Assembly (NCBI RefSeq): GCF_004331255.1
Contig: NZ_SJOF01000009.1
Span: forward strand, 102,269-166,268
Length of the DNA: 64,000 bases
Direction: 5' to 3'
Source of the DNA: Acinetobacter sp. ANC 4173
Lineage (GTDB): Bacteria; Pseudomonadota; Gammaproteobacteria; Pseudomonadales; Moraxellaceae
The position numbers and the translations under genes were made by a program. The notes under the pieces were generated by a model. That model was not told the DNA's origin. It ran no database searches and saw only the letters and a list, made by a program, of their open reading frames with translations. Below, piece after piece: positions 27,207-36,461 of this stretch (position 1 is the first letter of the stretch; every line of letters starts with the position of its first letter).

Positions 27207-28508
27207 ATGGACATGGATATCGAAAAACGGACCTTACGAAAAATCACGTGGCGTATTGTCCCGTTTATCATGATTTTGTATTTAATTGCTTATATTGACC
27301 GCGTCAATATCGGTTTTGCCGCCATCACCATGAAGGAAGATTTAGGTTTTACCGCTTCAATTTTAGGTTTTGGCGCAGGGATTTTCTTTCTGGGTTACTT
27401 TTTATTTGAAGTCCCTTCTAACATTATTCTGCACAAAGTCGGCGCCCGTATTTGGATTGCACGGGTCATGGTCACTTGGGGCATTATCGCAGGGGGTATG
27501 GCTTTTATCGAAGGCTCCACCAGTTTTTATGTCATGCGCTTTTTACTCGGTGTTGCAGAAGCAGGTTTTTTCCCAGGCATTATTCTCTATCTCAGCTATT
27601 GGTTTCCTGCACGAAACCGTGCTGGTGTGATCGCTTTATTTATGGCTGCCGCTCCAATTGCCACGGCGATTGGGTCCCCGATTTCTGCTGCACTGCTAGA
27701 AATGCACGGCATCATGGGCTTGGCGGGTTGGCAGTGGATGTTCCTGATTGAAGCGGTTCCTGCGGTGATTCTCGGTGTGGTGGTATTTTTCTACATGACC
27801 GATCGTCCTGAAAAAGCCGCATGGTTAAAAGCAGATGAGCGTGAATGGTTGGTTAAAACCATGCAAGCTGAAGATGCCAATAAAGGTGATCAGCAGCATC
27901 ACAGTATTTTGCGCGGTTTAGCCAATCCACGTGTACTGGCTCTGGCGCTGATTTATTTTGGCACCTCCGCTGGACTGTATACCCTCGGTATTTGGGCACC
28001 GCAAATTATTAAAGAACTGGGTGTCAGCTCAATGACCGTCGGTTTATTGAATGCGATTCCGCCGATTATCTCTGTGGTTGCCATGATTCTTTGGTCGCGT
28101 CACTCCGATAAAACCAATGAACGCACATGGCATGTAGCCTTGGCCTGTTTAACCGCAGCTGCAGGGCTCGCGATTGCAGCCAGCACTGGCAGTATGTTTG
28201 GCCTAATTGCCGCCCTGACTATTGTGAATGTCGGCATCAGTTGCTCTAAACCACCGCTATGGAGTATGCCGACCATGTTCTTATCGGGTGCGGCAGCAGC
28301 TACAGGTATCGCAACCATTAACTCGATTGGCAACTTAGGTGGCTTTGCAGGTCCCGCCATGATTGGTTGGGTCAAAGACCAAACCGGAAGCTTTGCAGGT
28401 GGTCTGTATTTCGTCGCGGGTCTCCTGATTCTATCTACAGTACTTACTCTCGTTTTAAGTTTTACTCAAAAAAACAAAGTCAGCTCGGCTGAATTGAGTA
28501 AATCCTGA
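27207..28508 (+). CDS. MFS transporter, anion:cation symporter family (tartrate-type)
   Basis: 433 residues, about twelve helices. The start LRKITWRIVPFIMILYLIAYIDRVNIGFA is the signature of the ACS family (phthalate, tartrate, glucarate permeases), and FEVPSNIILHKVGARIWIARVM is the helix 2-3 loop. The ATG has GGAGA upstream. It lies 52 bp before tartrate dehydratase, so uptake of L(+)-tartrate or a similar dicarboxylate is a fair inference. It differs from E. coli, where tartrate enters by TtdT, a DASS-type antiporter. Confidence 0.88.
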   Translation: MDMDIEKRTLRKITWRIVPFIMILYLIAYIDRVNIGFAAITMKEDLGFTASILGFGAGIFFLGYFLFEVPSNIILHKVGARIWIARVMVTWGIIAGGMAFIEGSTSFYVMRFLLGVAEAGFFPGIILYLSYWFPARNRAGVIALFMAAAPIATAIGSPISAALLEMHGIMGLAGWQWMFLIEAVPAVILGVVVFFYMTDRPEKAAWLKADEREWLVKTMQAEDANKGDQQHHSILRGLANPRVLALALIYFGTSAGLYTLGIWAPQIIKELGVSSMTVGLLNAIPPIISVVAMILWSRHSDKTNERTWHVALACLTAAAGLAIAASTGSMFGLIAALTIVNVGISCSKPPLWSMPTMFLSGAAAATGIATINSIGNLGGFAGPAMIGWVKDQTGSFAGGLYFVAGLLILSTVLTLVLSFTQKNKVSSAELSKS

Positions 28509-28560
28509 TCTTCATTTTTACATTGCTTGACTAAATTTAGTGCTTTACAAGGAGCCTCCC

Positions 28561-29460
28561 ATGGACAAAGAACTTGCCGTACAGTCCCTCACGGACACCA
28601 TGGCCAAATTTACAGCCTACATTGGTAAACGCTTACCTAAAGATGTGAAAAGTAAGCTGATTGAATTGAAAACTTTAGAAACCAATCCATTGGCAAAGTC
28701 AATTTACGATTCGATGGATGAGAACCAAGAAGCAGCAGATCGACTGAATCGTCCGAGTTGCCAAGATACAGGGGTGATTCAGTATTTTGTTGAAGCAGGC
28801 GCACATTTCCCACTGTTGGGAGAGTTGCAGGAAATTTTACGTGAAGCAACCGAAGAGGCGACTCGTACAGGGCCCTTGCGTCACAATGCGGTTGAAACCT
28901 TTGATGAAAAAAATACGGGCACCAATACTGGTACCCAAATTCCGTGGCTAGATTGGCGCATTGTGCCTGAACAAGACAGCTGCACCATCGATGTGTATAT
29001 GGCTGGTGGCGGGTGTACCTTACCCGGTGCAGCCAAAGTTTTGATGCCGGGTCAAGGCTATGAAGGTGTTGCAGAGTTTGTGATGGACGTGATTACCGAG
29101 CGCGGTGTGAATGCCTGCCCACCGTTACTGGTCGGTGTCGGGGTATCAACCTCAGTTGAAACCGCTGCGCGCTTGTCCAAACTGGCAATTATGCGTCCTG
29201 TAGACTCGAGAAGTGATAACCCTCGTGCTGCATTAATGGAGGATTTACTTGAACAAGGTCTAAATGAAATTGGCATTGGTCCACAAGGTTTAACAGGCAA
29301 TAATAGTGTCATGGGAGTGAACATTGAATCTTCAGCCCGCCATCCGTCGACGATTGGCGTGGCTGTGAATACTGGCTGTTGGGCACACCGTCGTGGAAAA
29401 ATCAAAATTAATGCGGACATGTCTTATGAAATCCTGTCACACGAAGGAGTTGTGCTATGA
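28561..29460 (+). CDS. ttdA: L(+)-tartrate dehydratase, alpha subunit
   Basis: 299 residues from the ATG at 28561, with AAGGAG upstream. It is a class I fumarase-type Fe-S subunit. Cysteines that hold the [4Fe-4S] cluster lie in [14 protein letters not shown], in the [19 protein letters not shown] segment and in [25 protein letters not shown] is also typical of TtdA. With TtdB it dehydrates L(+)-tartrate to oxaloacetate. Split class I fumarases are close relatives, so fumarate hydratase is the alternative; the tartrate-type permease and LysR neighbour favour tartrate. The stop overlaps the ttdB start (ATGA). Confidence 0.88.
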   Translation: MDKELAVQSLTDTMAKFTAYIGKRLPKDVKSKLIELKTLETNPLAKSIYDSMDENQEAADRLNRPSCQDTGVIQYFVEAGAHFPLLGELQEILREATEEATRTGPLRHNAVETFDEKNTGTNTGTQIPWLDWRIVPEQDSCTIDVYMAGGGCTLPGAAKVLMPGQGYEGVAEFVMDVITERGVNACPPLLVGVGVSTSVETAARLSKLAIMRPVDSRSDNPRAALMEDLLEQGLNEIGIGPQGLTGNNSVMGVNIESSARHPSTIGVAVNTGCWAHRRGKIKINADMSYEILSHEGVVL

Positions 29461-30065
29461 AAAAAATCCTCACTACCCCACTGCGTGATGAAGACTTAGC
29501 CGATCTTAAAATTGGTGATGTGGTTTATCTGACTGGTCGTTTGGTCACTTGCCGTGATGTAGCACATCGCCGCTTGATTGAGCAAGGTCGACAACTTCCA
29601 GTGAATTTAGAAGGCGGTGCGATTTTCCATGCAGGCCCGATCGTACGTAAAAAAGACGATGGTAGTTTTGAAATGGTTTCCATTGGTCCCACTACCAGTA
29701 TGCGTATGGAAAAGTTCGAGCGTGAATTTATCAAACAAACAGGGGTAAAACTGATTGTTGGTAAAGGTGGCATGGGCCCTGAAACCGTAGCGGGTTGTCA
29801 GGAGCATAAAGCAGTGCATGCAATTTTCCCGGGGGGCTGCGCGGTACTGGCGGCCACTCAAGTGGAAGAAATCGAAGGGGCTGAATGGCAAGATTTGGGT
29901 ATGCCTGAAACCTTGTGGATTAACCGCGTCAAAGTATTTGGTCCGTTGATCATCTCAATTGATACCCACGGCAATAATCTTATTCAGCAAAATAAAACGC
30001 AATTCCAAGCCAAGAAGAAGCCTGTGTTGGATCGGATTAGCAAAGAATTGAGTTTTATTAAATAA
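29457..30065 (+). CDS. ttdB: L(+)-tartrate dehydratase, beta subunit
   Basis: 202 residues, matching TtdB (201). It begins [26 protein letters not shown], with [12 protein letters not shown], the AIFHAGPIV strand, [14 protein letters not shown] and the GKGGMG loop, then [28 protein letters not shown]. All are conserved in the swivelling beta domain of class I hydro-lyases. A four-base overlap with ttdA indicates translational coupling. Confidence 0.9.
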   Translation: MKKILTTPLRDEDLADLKIGDVVYLTGRLVTCRDVAHRRLIEQGRQLPVNLEGGAIFHAGPIVRKKDDGSFEMVSIGPTTSMRMEKFEREFIKQTGVKLIVGKGGMGPETVAGCQEHKAVHAIFPGGCAVLAATQVEEIEGAEWQDLGMPETLWINRVKVFGPLIISIDTHGNNLIQQNKTQFQAKKKPVLDRISKELSFIK

Positions 30066-30080
30066 ACTTAAATTTGAAAT

Positions 30081-30121
30081 AAAAAATAACCCTGAAATAT
30101 TCACGTTCAGGGTTATTTTTT
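30081..30121 (+). terminator. ttd operon terminator
   Basis: AATAACCCTGAA (30085-30096) pairs with TTCAGGGTTATT (30106-30117) around a 9-base loop, followed by T's. Confidence 0.88.
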
Positions 30122-30151
30122 AAATCTGCATAAAAGCACATGATGCTCCGT

Positions 30152-30418
30152 CTAGTGATTCGGAGTGAAAGGCCAATACTCTGGATTGACGCCCTGACCG
30201 CCTGTTGAAGCATTTAATGGTTCCACTGTAGCAATTTTTACAGGACTAAAAGCCTGATCTATTTTAAATAGCTATCCCTTTGATTTGATCAACGCCCTTC
30301 AATACGCGCTACATTCTTCCAGCGCGGATTAGATAAATGCTCAAAGCCTAAAGTAGCCGCGGTAGATTCTTAAGTCATGTACTTGTGTCGCTTAGGCAGA
30401 GCACCCAAGAAAAATTGA
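30152..30418 (-). pseudogene. Decayed coding remnant, family not recognised
   Basis: Reading the minus strand gives protein-like fragments in shifting frames: FQFFLGALPKRHKYMT, a stop, then ESTAATLGFEHLSNPRWKNVARIEG, then (after a +1 shift) VDQIKGIAI. A third frame gives KIDQAFSPVKIATVEPLN and NPEYWPFTPNH ending at a TAG (30152-30154). This looks like the C-terminal part of a once real gene with at least one nonsense mutation and two frameshifts. I cannot name the family. Confidence 0.5.
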
Positions 30419-30667
30419 AATGATACGTTTACTGATTACTCACAATAGGAGCATATCAAATGCTGAATACAACGAAAGAAAATAGAAATAAACAAGATTT
30501 ATCAATAACTAACTAAAAATCTATCTCAAAAAACAAGTATTCTCTTGAATATTAATTCCAAAAATTACACGATGTTATTTTCACTTTCCCAAATAGAGAA
30601 AAAGTCTTCTTCGAAATAAACTACGCATAGCGAAGAAATGAATAAAAATAAGAAAATATCCCAATGA

Positions 30668-31078
30668 TCATTCAAGGTGTTTGGTTAAATATTCTAAAAT
30701 TTCAGCTGAATTAATTAAACGTGAACAATGTTTAGGACATTTTAGACATTTAATTTTTTCGACTTCAAAAATGTGCTGTTCATTTAACAAATGACAAAAT
30801 GCATCGACATACCAATGCTGTTTTTCTTGATAGACGCGAATAACATCAATATCCCGAATGGTCATTTGACCTTTTTGATTTTGATAAAGAATTTCTAGCG
30901 TTTTACAGGGTGCACAAATACATTCTGGTTCCAAAGGAACCACATCTTGTTCTAATCCGTTCGCTGAGCATGCTTTTTCATTCGCACCACAGGGTTGCTT
31001 CCGTATTCTTTTACTTATCAACATGAAACTACCAAAGAAGATAACCGCCAGTACAGCGCCCGCAATTTCCATCTTCAA
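30668..31078 (-). CDS. Cys-rich membrane protein with a WYL-like domain
   Basis: 136 residues. One N-terminal transmembrane helix (about 4-22), a basic stretch, then a cysteine-rich part with C53-x-C55-x2-C58. Next comes LEILYQNQKGQMTIRDIDVIRVYQEKQHWYVDAFCHLLNEQHIFEVEKI (61-109), which follows the pattern of a WYL ligand-sensing domain. It closes with C111-x2-C114-x3-C118. No DNA-binding domain is present, which is unusual, as WYL domains normally sit behind an HTH. The cysteine pairs suggest a zinc or Fe-S site around the domain. AT-rich non-coding DNA lies on both sides, so it seems to be a lone gene. The function is unknown. Confidence 0.65.
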   Translation of the reverse strand: MKMEIAGAVLAVIFFGSFMLISKRIRKQPCGANEKACSANGLEQDVVPLEPECICAPCKTLEILYQNQKGQMTIRDIDVIRVYQEKQHWYVDAFCHLLNEQHIFEVEKIKCLKCPKHCSRLINSAEILEYLTKHLE

Positions 31079-31584
31079 ACCGCACCTCGTTATCTCTTTT
31101 AAATTCTTTATCTATTTTAAACAACCGCAAAGACCGCGCGATTGTAGCAAATCCATATCATTTTATTGATTCAATTTTCGCATTAATTTTTAGCTAATTT
31201 AAAAAATAGATTTATACATAAAGATAAATTGAAGAAGCCACACATATAAGTGCTTATTTATATTATGTTCATCGGATTATTATTAGAGTAAATTTCACCT
31301 TTTTAATACAAAGCTTAAAAAAAATCACGCGTCTCTTAAACACAGACATTAAAATTAAATTAACTCTTCTAAAAAGTACTGGGTTTAAAATATAAATGCC
31401 TCATAACCAATACTCTATTCATTCACCAACTGAATTCCATTAAATGAAAAAGCGCTTAAATTTGAACACAATTTAAATTCAAGTCCTTATTTTTATATAT
31501 GATTTTTATACAGACATTATATTTTTAATTTTACTGACATGAATGAGCCGTTGATTGGCATACACTTAATTTGCATCATGAATA
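31079..31584. other. AT-rich gap
   Basis: About 500 bp of AT-rich sequence with no frame, repeat or hairpin that I can support. Confidence 0.5.
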
Positions 31585-31758
31585 TCATTTTAATAAACCA
31601 GTTTTCGCTATTCCATCTGCTATTATTTTTGCTTGCGTACTGTTTACCTTTACTTCATTTTGGTTATTCCAAATCAAGTTTTGCAACAAAAAACTGAATA
31701 ATAAAGCCCCAACACCGACCAATAATGCCGCGACCACCAGCGCTATTGCCAAGACCAT
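31585..31758 (-). CDS. Small membrane ORF (57 residues)
   Basis: Open frame ATG (31758) to TGA (31585-31587). It begins MVLAIALVVAALLVGVGALL, a strong transmembrane helix, then FSFLLQNLIWNNQNEVKVNS and TQAKIIADGIAKTGLLK. The base composition is richer in G+C than the flanks, as for coding DNA in this genome. It lies right beside the DUF2939 pseudogene in an eroding region, so it may itself be a remnant. There is no clear ribosome site close to the ATG. Family not recognised. Confidence 0.4.
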   Translation of the reverse strand: MVLAIALVVAALLVGVGALLFSFLLQNLIWNNQNEVKVNSTQAKIIADGIAKTGLLK

Positions 31759-31817
31759 GTCTACAAGATGATAACAATCCTGCTGTATTTACATTGACCG
31801 ACTTACTCCAAACCCAC

Positions 31818-32356
31818 TCACCGCAATGGAACAATAATCTTGTGTACTTTCCAACTTAAACCATCTCCTACCCTCATCACTTTGAGCACTTTAGACGACT
31901 GTGGAGCTTGAATTTTCACTTCAAAATCTGCCAAGAGATATAACCCGCCTTATATTCGGGCTTATATTGTGGTTTGGCATCAGCAGTTTTTTAATTAATT
32001 TTATCTTGATCAATTTCTTTCAAGCCCTACCCTTACAAGACCATCGTCATTCCTTTTGGTCTCACCACAACATCAACGATTTTATCCAACAAACTCAAAG
32101 CCAGCATTTTTCCCCAACCCAAGAAATGATCTTGCTCATCTCTTATATCTTGAAGCATATCTGTATTCATTTGATCTTTCAGGCTTTGTCGCATGCTTGG
32201 ATCATCAATAGATTGAGAGACTTTGTCACTGTCTGCTGCTTGCGCTGCATTTTTTATATTGTTCAACACAATATATGGAGAAACATAGCAATAGACTAAC
32301 GTGCAAAAAATAAGTCCAATAACCGTACAAATGATTTTTTTATTTATTGTTCTTTT
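31818..32356 (-). pseudogene. DUF2939 protein, disrupted
   Basis: One reading frame gives KKIICTVIGLIFCTLVYCYVSPYIVLNNIKNAAQAADSDKVS..., then SMRQSLKDQMN and LLDKIVDVVVRPKGM, the standard DUF2939 signal-anchor and N-terminal pattern. The expected start codon appears as ATA (32345-32347). In-frame stops occur at 32033-32035, 32027-32029 and 31991-31993, after which the same frame continues KPQYKPEYKAGYISWQ. A frameshift near 31937 then gives FEVKIQAPQSSKVLKVMRVGDG and LSWKVHKIIVPLR, the usual DUF2939 ending. So start loss, several nonsense changes and one frameshift are all visible; the gene is dead. Confidence 0.8.
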
Positions 32357-32468
32357 CTAAATCAAGCTATCTATAATCATAAATAGCATCTTATAGAAAG
32401 AAGCAAAAGCAGAAAACATGCACCTAAAAAGCATTTCCTCGCTAAGAACACTAAATTTCAGGCAATAA

Positions 32469-32504
32469 AAAACCCCCAAGTCTTAATATGCTTGAGGGCT
32501 TTTA
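32469..32504 (-). terminator. tRNA-Leu terminator
   Basis: On the minus strand, AGCCCTCAAG and CTTGGGGG(T) pair around a 10-base loop and are followed by a T-run, directly after the tRNA 3' end. Confidence 0.8.
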
Positions 32505-32509
32505 ATATA

Positions 32510-32597
32510 TGGTCCCGAGGGTCGGACTCGAACCGACACGTCATCTCTGACAGCGGATTTTGAGTCCGCCGCGTCTACCAATTTCACCACCTCGGGA
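32510..32597 (-). tRNA. tRNA-Leu (CAA)
   Basis: The minus strand folds into a class II tRNA. Acceptor TCCCGAG/CTCGGGA is followed by an encoded CCA (32510-32512). The D-arm is GGTGAAATTGGTAGACGC. The anticodon stem GCGGA/TCCGC has loop CTCAAAA, so anticodon CAA. A long variable arm and T-loop GGTTCGAGTCC follow. It decodes UUG. Confidence 0.95.
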
Positions 32598-32764
32598 AGG
32601 TGTTGATGCGTATATTAACCTGTTTTAAAAACTTGTCAACGCCAGTTTATTGCGATTGATTAATTTTAAAACAGAATGGATTTTTTAGGCTCTTATTTAA
32701 CCAATTTCGACTAAAAAATGAAAAAAAGCATATACTACAGCCAGTTTTTTTAGCGAAATGTGTC

Positions 32765-33802
32765 ATGCAACTTTCTGACTTCAATTTTGATCTCCCTGAT
32801 GAGCTTATTGCTCGATATCCATTAGACACCCGCAGTTCATCACGCTTGCTCCATTTAGATGCGCAAGGTCAATACCACGATCTTCAGTTTACCGATATTC
32901 TGGATTTACTGAATGAAGGTGATCTCTTAATTTTAAACGATACCAAGGTCATGAAAGCCCGATTAAAAGGCAAGCGCGCCACAGGTGGTGCCGTTGAGGT
33001 TTTGGTTGAGCGTTTGCAGGATACACACATCGCACATTGCCATATCAAAGCCAGCAACTCCCCTAAAGCGGGTGCAGAACTGTTTATTGGCACAGAAGAA
33101 ATTAAAGTGACGGTACAGGGTCGCCATGAGAATCTGTTCATTGTCGAATTTTCTCAGCCGATTCTAGATGTCTTGGATCGCTGTGGCCAGTTACCCATTC
33201 CGCCTTACTTCAACCGTGAAGCTGAAGCAATTGATACTGAACGCTATCAAACTGTATTTAATGATCCAAGCAAATTAGCCAGTGTTGCGGCACCCACCGC
33301 GAGTTTACACTTCGATCAAGCTTTACTGGAAAAACTCGAAGCCAAAGGTATTCATAAAGCCTTCGTGACCTTACATGTTGGCGCAGGAACTTTCCTGCCA
33401 GTCCGTACCGATGATATTGCCAACCATATCATGCACAGTGAATGGTGCGATGTACCTGCGCATACGGTTGAATTGATTCGTGAAACCAAAGCACGTGGTA
33501 ATAAAGTCATTGCTGTCGGTACAACCGCAACACGAGCTGCGGAAAGTGCTGCCCAAGCACATGGCGGTGTACTCGATGCATGGGTGGGTGATACACAAAT
33601 CTTTATCTATCCAGGCTATGATTTTAAAGTGGTCGATCGTTTAATTACCAACTTCCATTTACCTGAATCTACATTACTGATGTTGGTTTCAGCATTGTCC
33701 AATCGTGACAATATTCTTAATGCCTACCAACATGCAGTAGCTACAGAATATCGTTTCTTCAGTTATGGCGATGCCATGCTGATTGACCGTTTTACAGGAT
33801 AG
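32765..33802 (+). CDS. queA: S-adenosylmethionine:tRNA ribosyltransferase-isomerase
   Basis: 345 residues. Transfers the ribosyl group of SAM to preQ1 in tRNA to make epoxyqueuosine, after Tgt. It starts [29 protein letters not shown] and carries [61 protein letters not shown] and [16 protein letters not shown], all conserved in QueA. The first ATG fits the family. Its pathway partner tgt starts 2.9 kb downstream, separated by three unrelated genes. Confidence 0.97.
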   Translation: MQLSDFNFDLPDELIARYPLDTRSSSRLLHLDAQGQYHDLQFTDILDLLNEGDLLILNDTKVMKARLKGKRATGGAVEVLVERLQDTHIAHCHIKASNSPKAGAELFIGTEEIKVTVQGRHENLFIVEFSQPILDVLDRCGQLPIPPYFNREAEAIDTERYQTVFNDPSKLASVAAPTASLHFDQALLEKLEAKGIHKAFVTLHVGAGTFLPVRTDDIANHIMHSEWCDVPAHTVELIRETKARGNKVIAVGTTATRAAESAAQAHGGVLDAWVGDTQIFIYPGYDFKVVDRLITNFHLPESTLLMLVSALSNRDNILNAYQHAVATEYRFFSYGDAMLIDRFTG

Positions 33803-33842
33803 CTATTTTACAAGATAACAATAACAAGGATCTTCTGCCCTT

Positions 33843-34871
33843 ATGCCGATTGATAGTGTGCGACATTCGATTCATATTCGCCGTAAAAAGAATCAGGTGG
33901 TCTTCCACAATATTGCTCGGCTTTGGGATATTGGGCGTCAAGCGCAAAGCCATCAACAGATTTTAGATAGCTTGCATCCTTGGAATGCTCCTGTCACCTT
34001 GAAGTTTGAAAATGCCCTGCCATGGTTGCTTGCAATTACAGGCAGTATTTTTATGCTTGCGATTTTGATTCAACCCAGCAGTATTTGGGCGCAAGCTAGC
34101 CTGTTCTGTGGCGGGTTGATGGTATTTTGGGCCTATATTTCTTATGAAGATGACGACCCAGTTGAAGAGGTGATTGATTATCTCGAACAACAAACCATTG
34201 CACAAAAATATCAGTTGGCTTACCACCGCCAACCACAGCATATTTCCGTTCCACTCAATCCTGTTTTATTTATTGCCCACTTAAAACGCCTGTTTCCAGT
34301 GTTTGAACAAGGCTCTGTCTCCAATGATTTTCCGTTATATGCAAGCACCGTTTGGACAGATGAAGAAAACAAGGACCATCAAGTACTGGTATTTCAATAT
34401 CACTTTGTTAATGAAATCCGCATGACTGATAAAGATGGCAATCAGGTCAAGGTTCAAGAAATACATCGCGATCTATGGGGCGTCTTTGTTTTTGGTCTTG
34501 ACATGCCCGGCTTGGCCATCAGTACTACGAGTAAATCCTTTAGTCATCCTTATTCTTTTGCATGGCATACCAGTGATATTCAGACCAATCAGCGACTCAA
34601 ATTCTACGGCACCGATGAAATGCAGATGGCAAAAACGCTGACACCCGCTATGGTGCTTCGACTTTCAGAATTTTTTGAGTACCGTTCAGGAGATTTGTTG
34701 TTTCATCCCGAGAGTGATGTCCTGTGTTATCTAGGGCCACATGATTTATTCAAAATTTCGAGCAAGGCTCAGAATATCCAAGACATTTCCAGTTTACGTG
34801 GACACTTACGTACATTTAAACTACCTTATCTAGAACATTTAAAGTCTGATTTATTGAAACTTTTAAAATAA
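33843..34871 (+). CDS. DUF3137-like membrane protein, LemA partner
   Basis: 342 residues with two adjacent hydrophobic helices (about 59-95: WLLAITGSIFMLAILIQ and ASLFCGGLMVFWAYIS). A large soluble part contains LWGVFVFGLDMPGLAISTTSKSF, LKFYGTDEMQMAKTLTPAMVLRLSEFF and PESDVLCYLGPHDLF. This follows the pattern of DUF3137 proteins, which are commonly encoded next to lemA, as here (38 bp upstream). It starts 40 bp behind queA, so readthrough is possible. The function is not established; an envelope-stress or membrane-remodelling role with LemA is a guess. Confidence 0.7.
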   Translation: MPIDSVRHSIHIRRKKNQVVFHNIARLWDIGRQAQSHQQILDSLHPWNAPVTLKFENALPWLLAITGSIFMLAILIQPSSIWAQASLFCGGLMVFWAYISYEDDDPVEEVIDYLEQQTIAQKYQLAYHRQPQHISVPLNPVLFIAHLKRLFPVFEQGSVSNDFPLYASTVWTDEENKDHQVLVFQYHFVNEIRMTDKDGNQVKVQEIHRDLWGVFVFGLDMPGLAISTTSKSFSHPYSFAWHTSDIQTNQRLKFYGTDEMQMAKTLTPAMVLRLSEFFEYRSGDLLFHPESDVLCYLGPHDLFKISSKAQNIQDISSLRGHLRTFKLPYLEHLKSDLLKLLK

Positions 34872-34909
34872 CAGCAACTAAAATGTACAACCATTAAACA
34901 GGGGGTAAC

Positions 34910-35476
34910 ATGGGACTTTTTATTTTCTTATTGCTAATTATTATCGCCATTGTAGCCATTATTTTCATTCGTAATAATATTGTACGCCATCATAATGCCA
35001 CGATTCGTGCTTGGTCAGATGTTGCCAGCTATGAACGTCAAAAAATTAAAATTTTAGATGCGCTTGCACCCTTGGTAGAGCAATATTCAAGTTTTGAAAA
35101 AGGCACTTTGGAAAAAGTGACCGAATTACGTCAGAACATTTTAAATTTGAATGTGAACACTGCCGATGTATCACAGCTACAACGGATTGAGAACTTGAAC
35201 AAAGAACTCATGCACAGCCTAAATGTCGTGGTCGAAAACTACCCTGAGCTGAAAGCCAATGAAATTTATCTAAAAATGATGAATGAAATTGAAGAACAAA
35301 ACGAAAATGTAGGCGCTGCGATTACGATTTTTAATCGCAATGTTGAGTTGTTTAACAATCAAATACAGATTTTTCCCAACAACATCATCAATACCATGAC
35401 CATTGGAAAAAAAGCCATTCGACCATTTCGTGATACGGCAGCTATGCAAAATTTTGATTATCGTCCGAATTTCTAA
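34910..35476 (+). CDS. lemA: LemA family protein
   Basis: 188 residues. One N-terminal transmembrane helix (about 3-24) followed by a four-helix LemA domain: NNIVRHHNATIRAWSDVASYERQKIKILDALAPLVEQYSSFEKGTLEKVTELR, then ENYPELKANEIYLKMMNEIEEQNENVGAAITIFNRNVELFNNQI. These match the LemA signature, including NYPxLKA and the asparagine-rich fourth helix. The ATG has GGGGG upstream. It pairs with the DUF3137 gene in front. Confidence 0.88.
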   Translation: MGLFIFLLLIIIAIVAIIFIRNNIVRHHNATIRAWSDVASYERQKIKILDALAPLVEQYSSFEKGTLEKVTELRQNILNLNVNTADVSQLQRIENLNKELMHSLNVVVENYPELKANEIYLKMMNEIEEQNENVGAAITIFNRNVELFNNQIQIFPNNIINTMTIGKKAIRPFRDTAAMQNFDYRPNF

Positions 35477-35490
35477 TGATTGAGCACAAA

Positions 35491-35525
35491 AGACAGCATG
35501 GTGAATAAGTTTCACAATGCTGTTT
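35491..35525. terminator. Shared terminator of lemA and the GGDEF gene
   Basis: ACAGCATGGTGAA (35492-35504) pairs with TTCACAATGCTGT (35511-35523), one mismatch, in the gap between two convergent genes. Confidence 0.65.
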
Positions 35526-35534
35526 AAATCAGCA

Positions 35535-36461
35535 TTAAGACAGAAAATGAACCTGATTCCTCCCTTCAGCTTTTGCCTGATAGAGTAATTGATCTGCCGA
35601 CTGTAAAAAGCTCGACACGTTTAAATAGTTTTGCCCTGCGCCATGCGTATTTACCCCAATACTCACCGTGATATCAGCATGCTGACTGGCTGACAGACTC
35701 GGGATGGTCAAATGGGCCACTGCATTACGAAAGCGTTCAGCCGATGAAACTGCATCTTCAAGTGTGGTTTCAGGCAAAATTACCACAAACTCTTCCCCAC
35801 CAAAGCGCGCCACAAAATCATAGGTTCGACTAAACTGATTTTTTAATAGCTGTGCGACTGCAATCAAACACTGATCACCTTGCAAATGTCCAAAATCGTC
35901 GTTGTATTTTTTAAAATGATCAATATCAATAAACAGTATCGACAATGGTCGTTTGTTGCGCTCTGCTCGCTTAAACTCATGTTCAATCCGTTCATTCAGC
36001 GCTTTACGATTTGCCACCTGCGTCAATGGATCTTGGAGTAATAATGCTTGGTTCTTTTTATTCAACTCCTCAAGTTCCAACTCCATACTTTTGCGTTCAG
36101 AAATATCAAACATGAAGCCAATAATGGCAATGGTTTTATCATTTTCACGAATCACATGTACAACATCGCGTATCCAGACGTATCCGCCATCTTGGGTTAA
36201 CGCGCGATAATCTGCCTCATGATCCGTACCATCATCGGAGAGTCGGATACACATACCGACCGTCTTATCTCGATCATCAGGATGCATACGATCAATCCAG
36301 TCTTGTGCAGATTTCCAACTGTCTTGCGGCCACCCCAATAAGCTTTCAATTTGTGGCCCAATATAACTAAATTCTTTGGTATCCCAATTAATTTGCCACG
36401 GAATGGCATTGGTCGTTTCCAATAAAGTTTTATAAAATTCCCATTCTTTTAACTCACTCAT
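35535..36461 (-). CDS. PAS-GGDEF diguanylate cyclase
   Basis: 308 residues from the ATG at 36461, which has AGGGG upstream (the in-frame start at 36512 is less likely). An N-terminal PAS fold (PWQINWDTKEFSYIGPQIESLLGWP ... HPDDRDKTV ... GYVWIRDVVHVI, about 20-130) with its PAC tail precedes a short coiled linker. The GGDEF domain then follows from DPLTQVANRKALNERI. The active-site motif is GGEEF and the product-binding inhibitory site RxxD appears as RTYD five residues before it. So this is probably an active, feedback-inhibited c-di-GMP synthase, cytosolic and without membrane segments. It interrupts the queA-tgt block on the opposite strand. Confidence 0.92.
   Translation of the reverse strand: MSELKEWEFYKTLLETTNAIPWQINWDTKEFSYIGPQIESLLGWPQDSWKSAQDWIDRMHPDDRDKTVGMCIRLSDDGTDHEADYRALTQDGGYVWIRDVVHVIRENDKTIAIIGFMFDISERKSMELELEELNKKNQALLLQDPLTQVANRKALNERIEHEFKRAERNKRPLSILFIDIDHFKKYNDDFGHLQGDQCLIAVAQLLKNQFSRTYDFVARFGGEEFVVILPETTLEDAVSSAERFRNAVAHLTIPSLSASQHADITVSIGVNTHGAGQNYLNVSSFLQSADQLLYQAKAEGRNQVHFLS

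Noticed and set aside
28561..30065. Split class I fumarase as alternative to tartrate dehydratase
   Set aside because: The TtdA/TtdB lengths, motifs and the tartrate-type permease/LysR context favour tartrate; not fully excluded.
31571..31771. 66-residue plus-strand ORF
   Set aside because: Antisense to the cleaner 57-residue membrane ORF; no ribosome site.
31901..32299. 132-residue plus-strand ORF
   Set aside because: Antisense to the DUF2939 pseudogene, whose minus-strand reading is clearly the biological one.
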